Position numbers and translations under genes: made by a program. Source: Xanthomonas sp. Leaf131 (GTDB lineage Bacteria; Pseudomonadota; Gammaproteobacteria; Xanthomonadales; Xanthomonadaceae). From it: a DNA stretch of 64,000 nucleotides. The stretch covers positions 94,699 to 158,698 of the forward strand of contig NZ_LMOG01000019.1 in the NCBI RefSeq assembly GCF_001423495.1, read 5' to 3'. The notes under the pieces were generated by a model. It was not told where the DNA came from, did no database searches, and saw only the letters and a program-made list of their open reading frames with translations. Shown here piece after piece: positions 63,556 through 64,000 of this stretch (the stretch's first letter is position 1; each line of letters opens with the position of its first letter).

Positions 63556-64000
63556 TGAAAGCGATATCCCACCGCGCGCACGGTGACCAGCACGCCGGTG
63601 ATGCCTTGCACTTCGAGCTTGCGGCGCAGGTTGTGGATGTGCGAATCCACCACGCGCTCCAAGGCATCGCTGTCGCGCAGGCAGGCATCGAGTAACTCGC
63701 TGCGTGTGAATGCCTTGAACGGGGTTTTGAGCAAGATGGCGAGCAGGTTGAATTCTGTCGGCGTCAGGTCGAGCGCGACGCTCTCGCCGGCCTCGCTTTG
63801 AACGGTGGCGACGACTGCGGCAAGATCCACGGTCAGGCGGCCGTGTCGCAACGGCTCGCCAGGCGCACGTGTCGCCACGCTCCGGCGCAGTACCGCATGC
63901 ACGCGCGCCACTACTTCCTTGGGGCTGTAAGGCTTGACCACATAATCGTCGGCGCCGTAGCGCAGCGCGCCGAGTTTCTCCGGCTCGTCGCCGATGGCGG
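63552..64000 (-). CDS. OmpR-family response regulator (cut by the window's right edge)
   Basis: The C-terminal 148 codons or so of a response regulator; its beginning lies beyond 64000. The visible part opens in the receiver domain (GADDYVVKPYSPKEVVARVHAVLRR), which includes the conserved Lys-Pro of the fifth strand, and continues with a winged-helix output domain (LTPTEFNLLAILLKTPFKAFTRSELLDACL ... VDSHIHNLRRKLE ... VRAVGYRF). It is the partner of the overlapping histidine kinase. Confidence 0.93.
   Translation of the reverse strand, partial: AIGDEPEKLGALRYGADDYVVKPYSPKEVVARVHAVLRRSVATRAPGEPLRHGRLTVDLAAVVATVQSEAGESVALDLTPTEFNLLAILLKTPFKAFTRSELLDACLRDSDALERVVDSHIHNLRRKLEVQGITGVLVTVRAVGYRFQ

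Noticed and set aside
62362..64000. The two-component system as CreBC controlling creD
   Set aside because: The kinase has a short periplasmic loop and a HAMP/H-box pattern like BaeS, and lacks CreC's large sensor domain; it also lies 60 kb away.

Overview
The window comes from a GC-rich gammaproteobacterium, almost certainly a Xanthomonas. Supporting evidence: a periplasmic nucleotide pyrophosphatase whose catalytic residues match the Xanthomonas NPP enzyme at a constant five-residue offset, many TonB-dependent receptors, RND/DHA2 efflux loci, and composite intergenic palindromic repeats of the kind found in xanthomonads. It is ordinary chromosomal DNA with about 53 protein genes, no visible rRNA or tRNA, and no CRISPR array or intact insertion sequence. 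Species cannot be decided from the sequence alone.

Layout. 1-700: composite palindromic repeats. 732-7395: creD behind a CreB-like tag, a small unknown gene, a GNAT enzyme, a nitrilase-family hydrolase, a DUF3616 protein, gltX and zur. 7429-7843: a 415-bp element with 13-bp inverted ends and a TTA duplication, probably a MITE. 8013-15334: TetR repressor divergent from a complete RND efflux operon (adaptor, pump, outer-membrane channel), with a second TetR overlapping its end. 15573-18981: aldo-keto reductase, a third repeat cluster, LysR and a divergent cupin, a small gene. 19027-22543: DHA2 exporter plus its TetR with a near-perfect 28-nt operator, divergent from an aminomethyltransferase/O-demethylase-like gene that carries an apparent one-base deletion near its start; then a relic of a LysR gene.

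22925-27833: two tandem copies of a secreted kexin-like S8 protease with a P domain, each followed one base later by a secreted protein of about 200 residues, resembling the protease-plus-external-chaperone arrangement known for Aeromonas ASP/ORF2. 28677-35905: a TonB receptor, a MarR-MFS operon, and a ZnuD-like receptor divergent from a MerC-type membrane protein with Zur-box-like sequences between them (zur itself lies at 6901). 36040-41193: ribosomal protein Thx with a textbook terminator, ClC antiporter, NPP lipoprotein, and an ogt/Ada-AlkA alkylation-repair pair. 41341-47402: a ClpP-fold lipoprotein, several small membrane or secreted proteins, a UbiM-like hydroxylase, an S4 protein, an ECF sigma factor with a membrane partner.

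47574-64000: DEAD-box helicase, a GGDEF-EAL protein, rluF, a GAF-GGDEF cyclase, an EamA exporter, a DUF72 protein, an asparagine-synthetase-like enzyme whose glutaminase Cys2 is Ser, rraA, a class-C-type serine hydrolase, a CPA2 antiporter, and a two-component system running off the right edge. The most interesting points are the duplicated protease/companion pairs, the glutaminase-dead AsnB, the modular MITE-like repeats, and several operators that can be read directly from the DNA.
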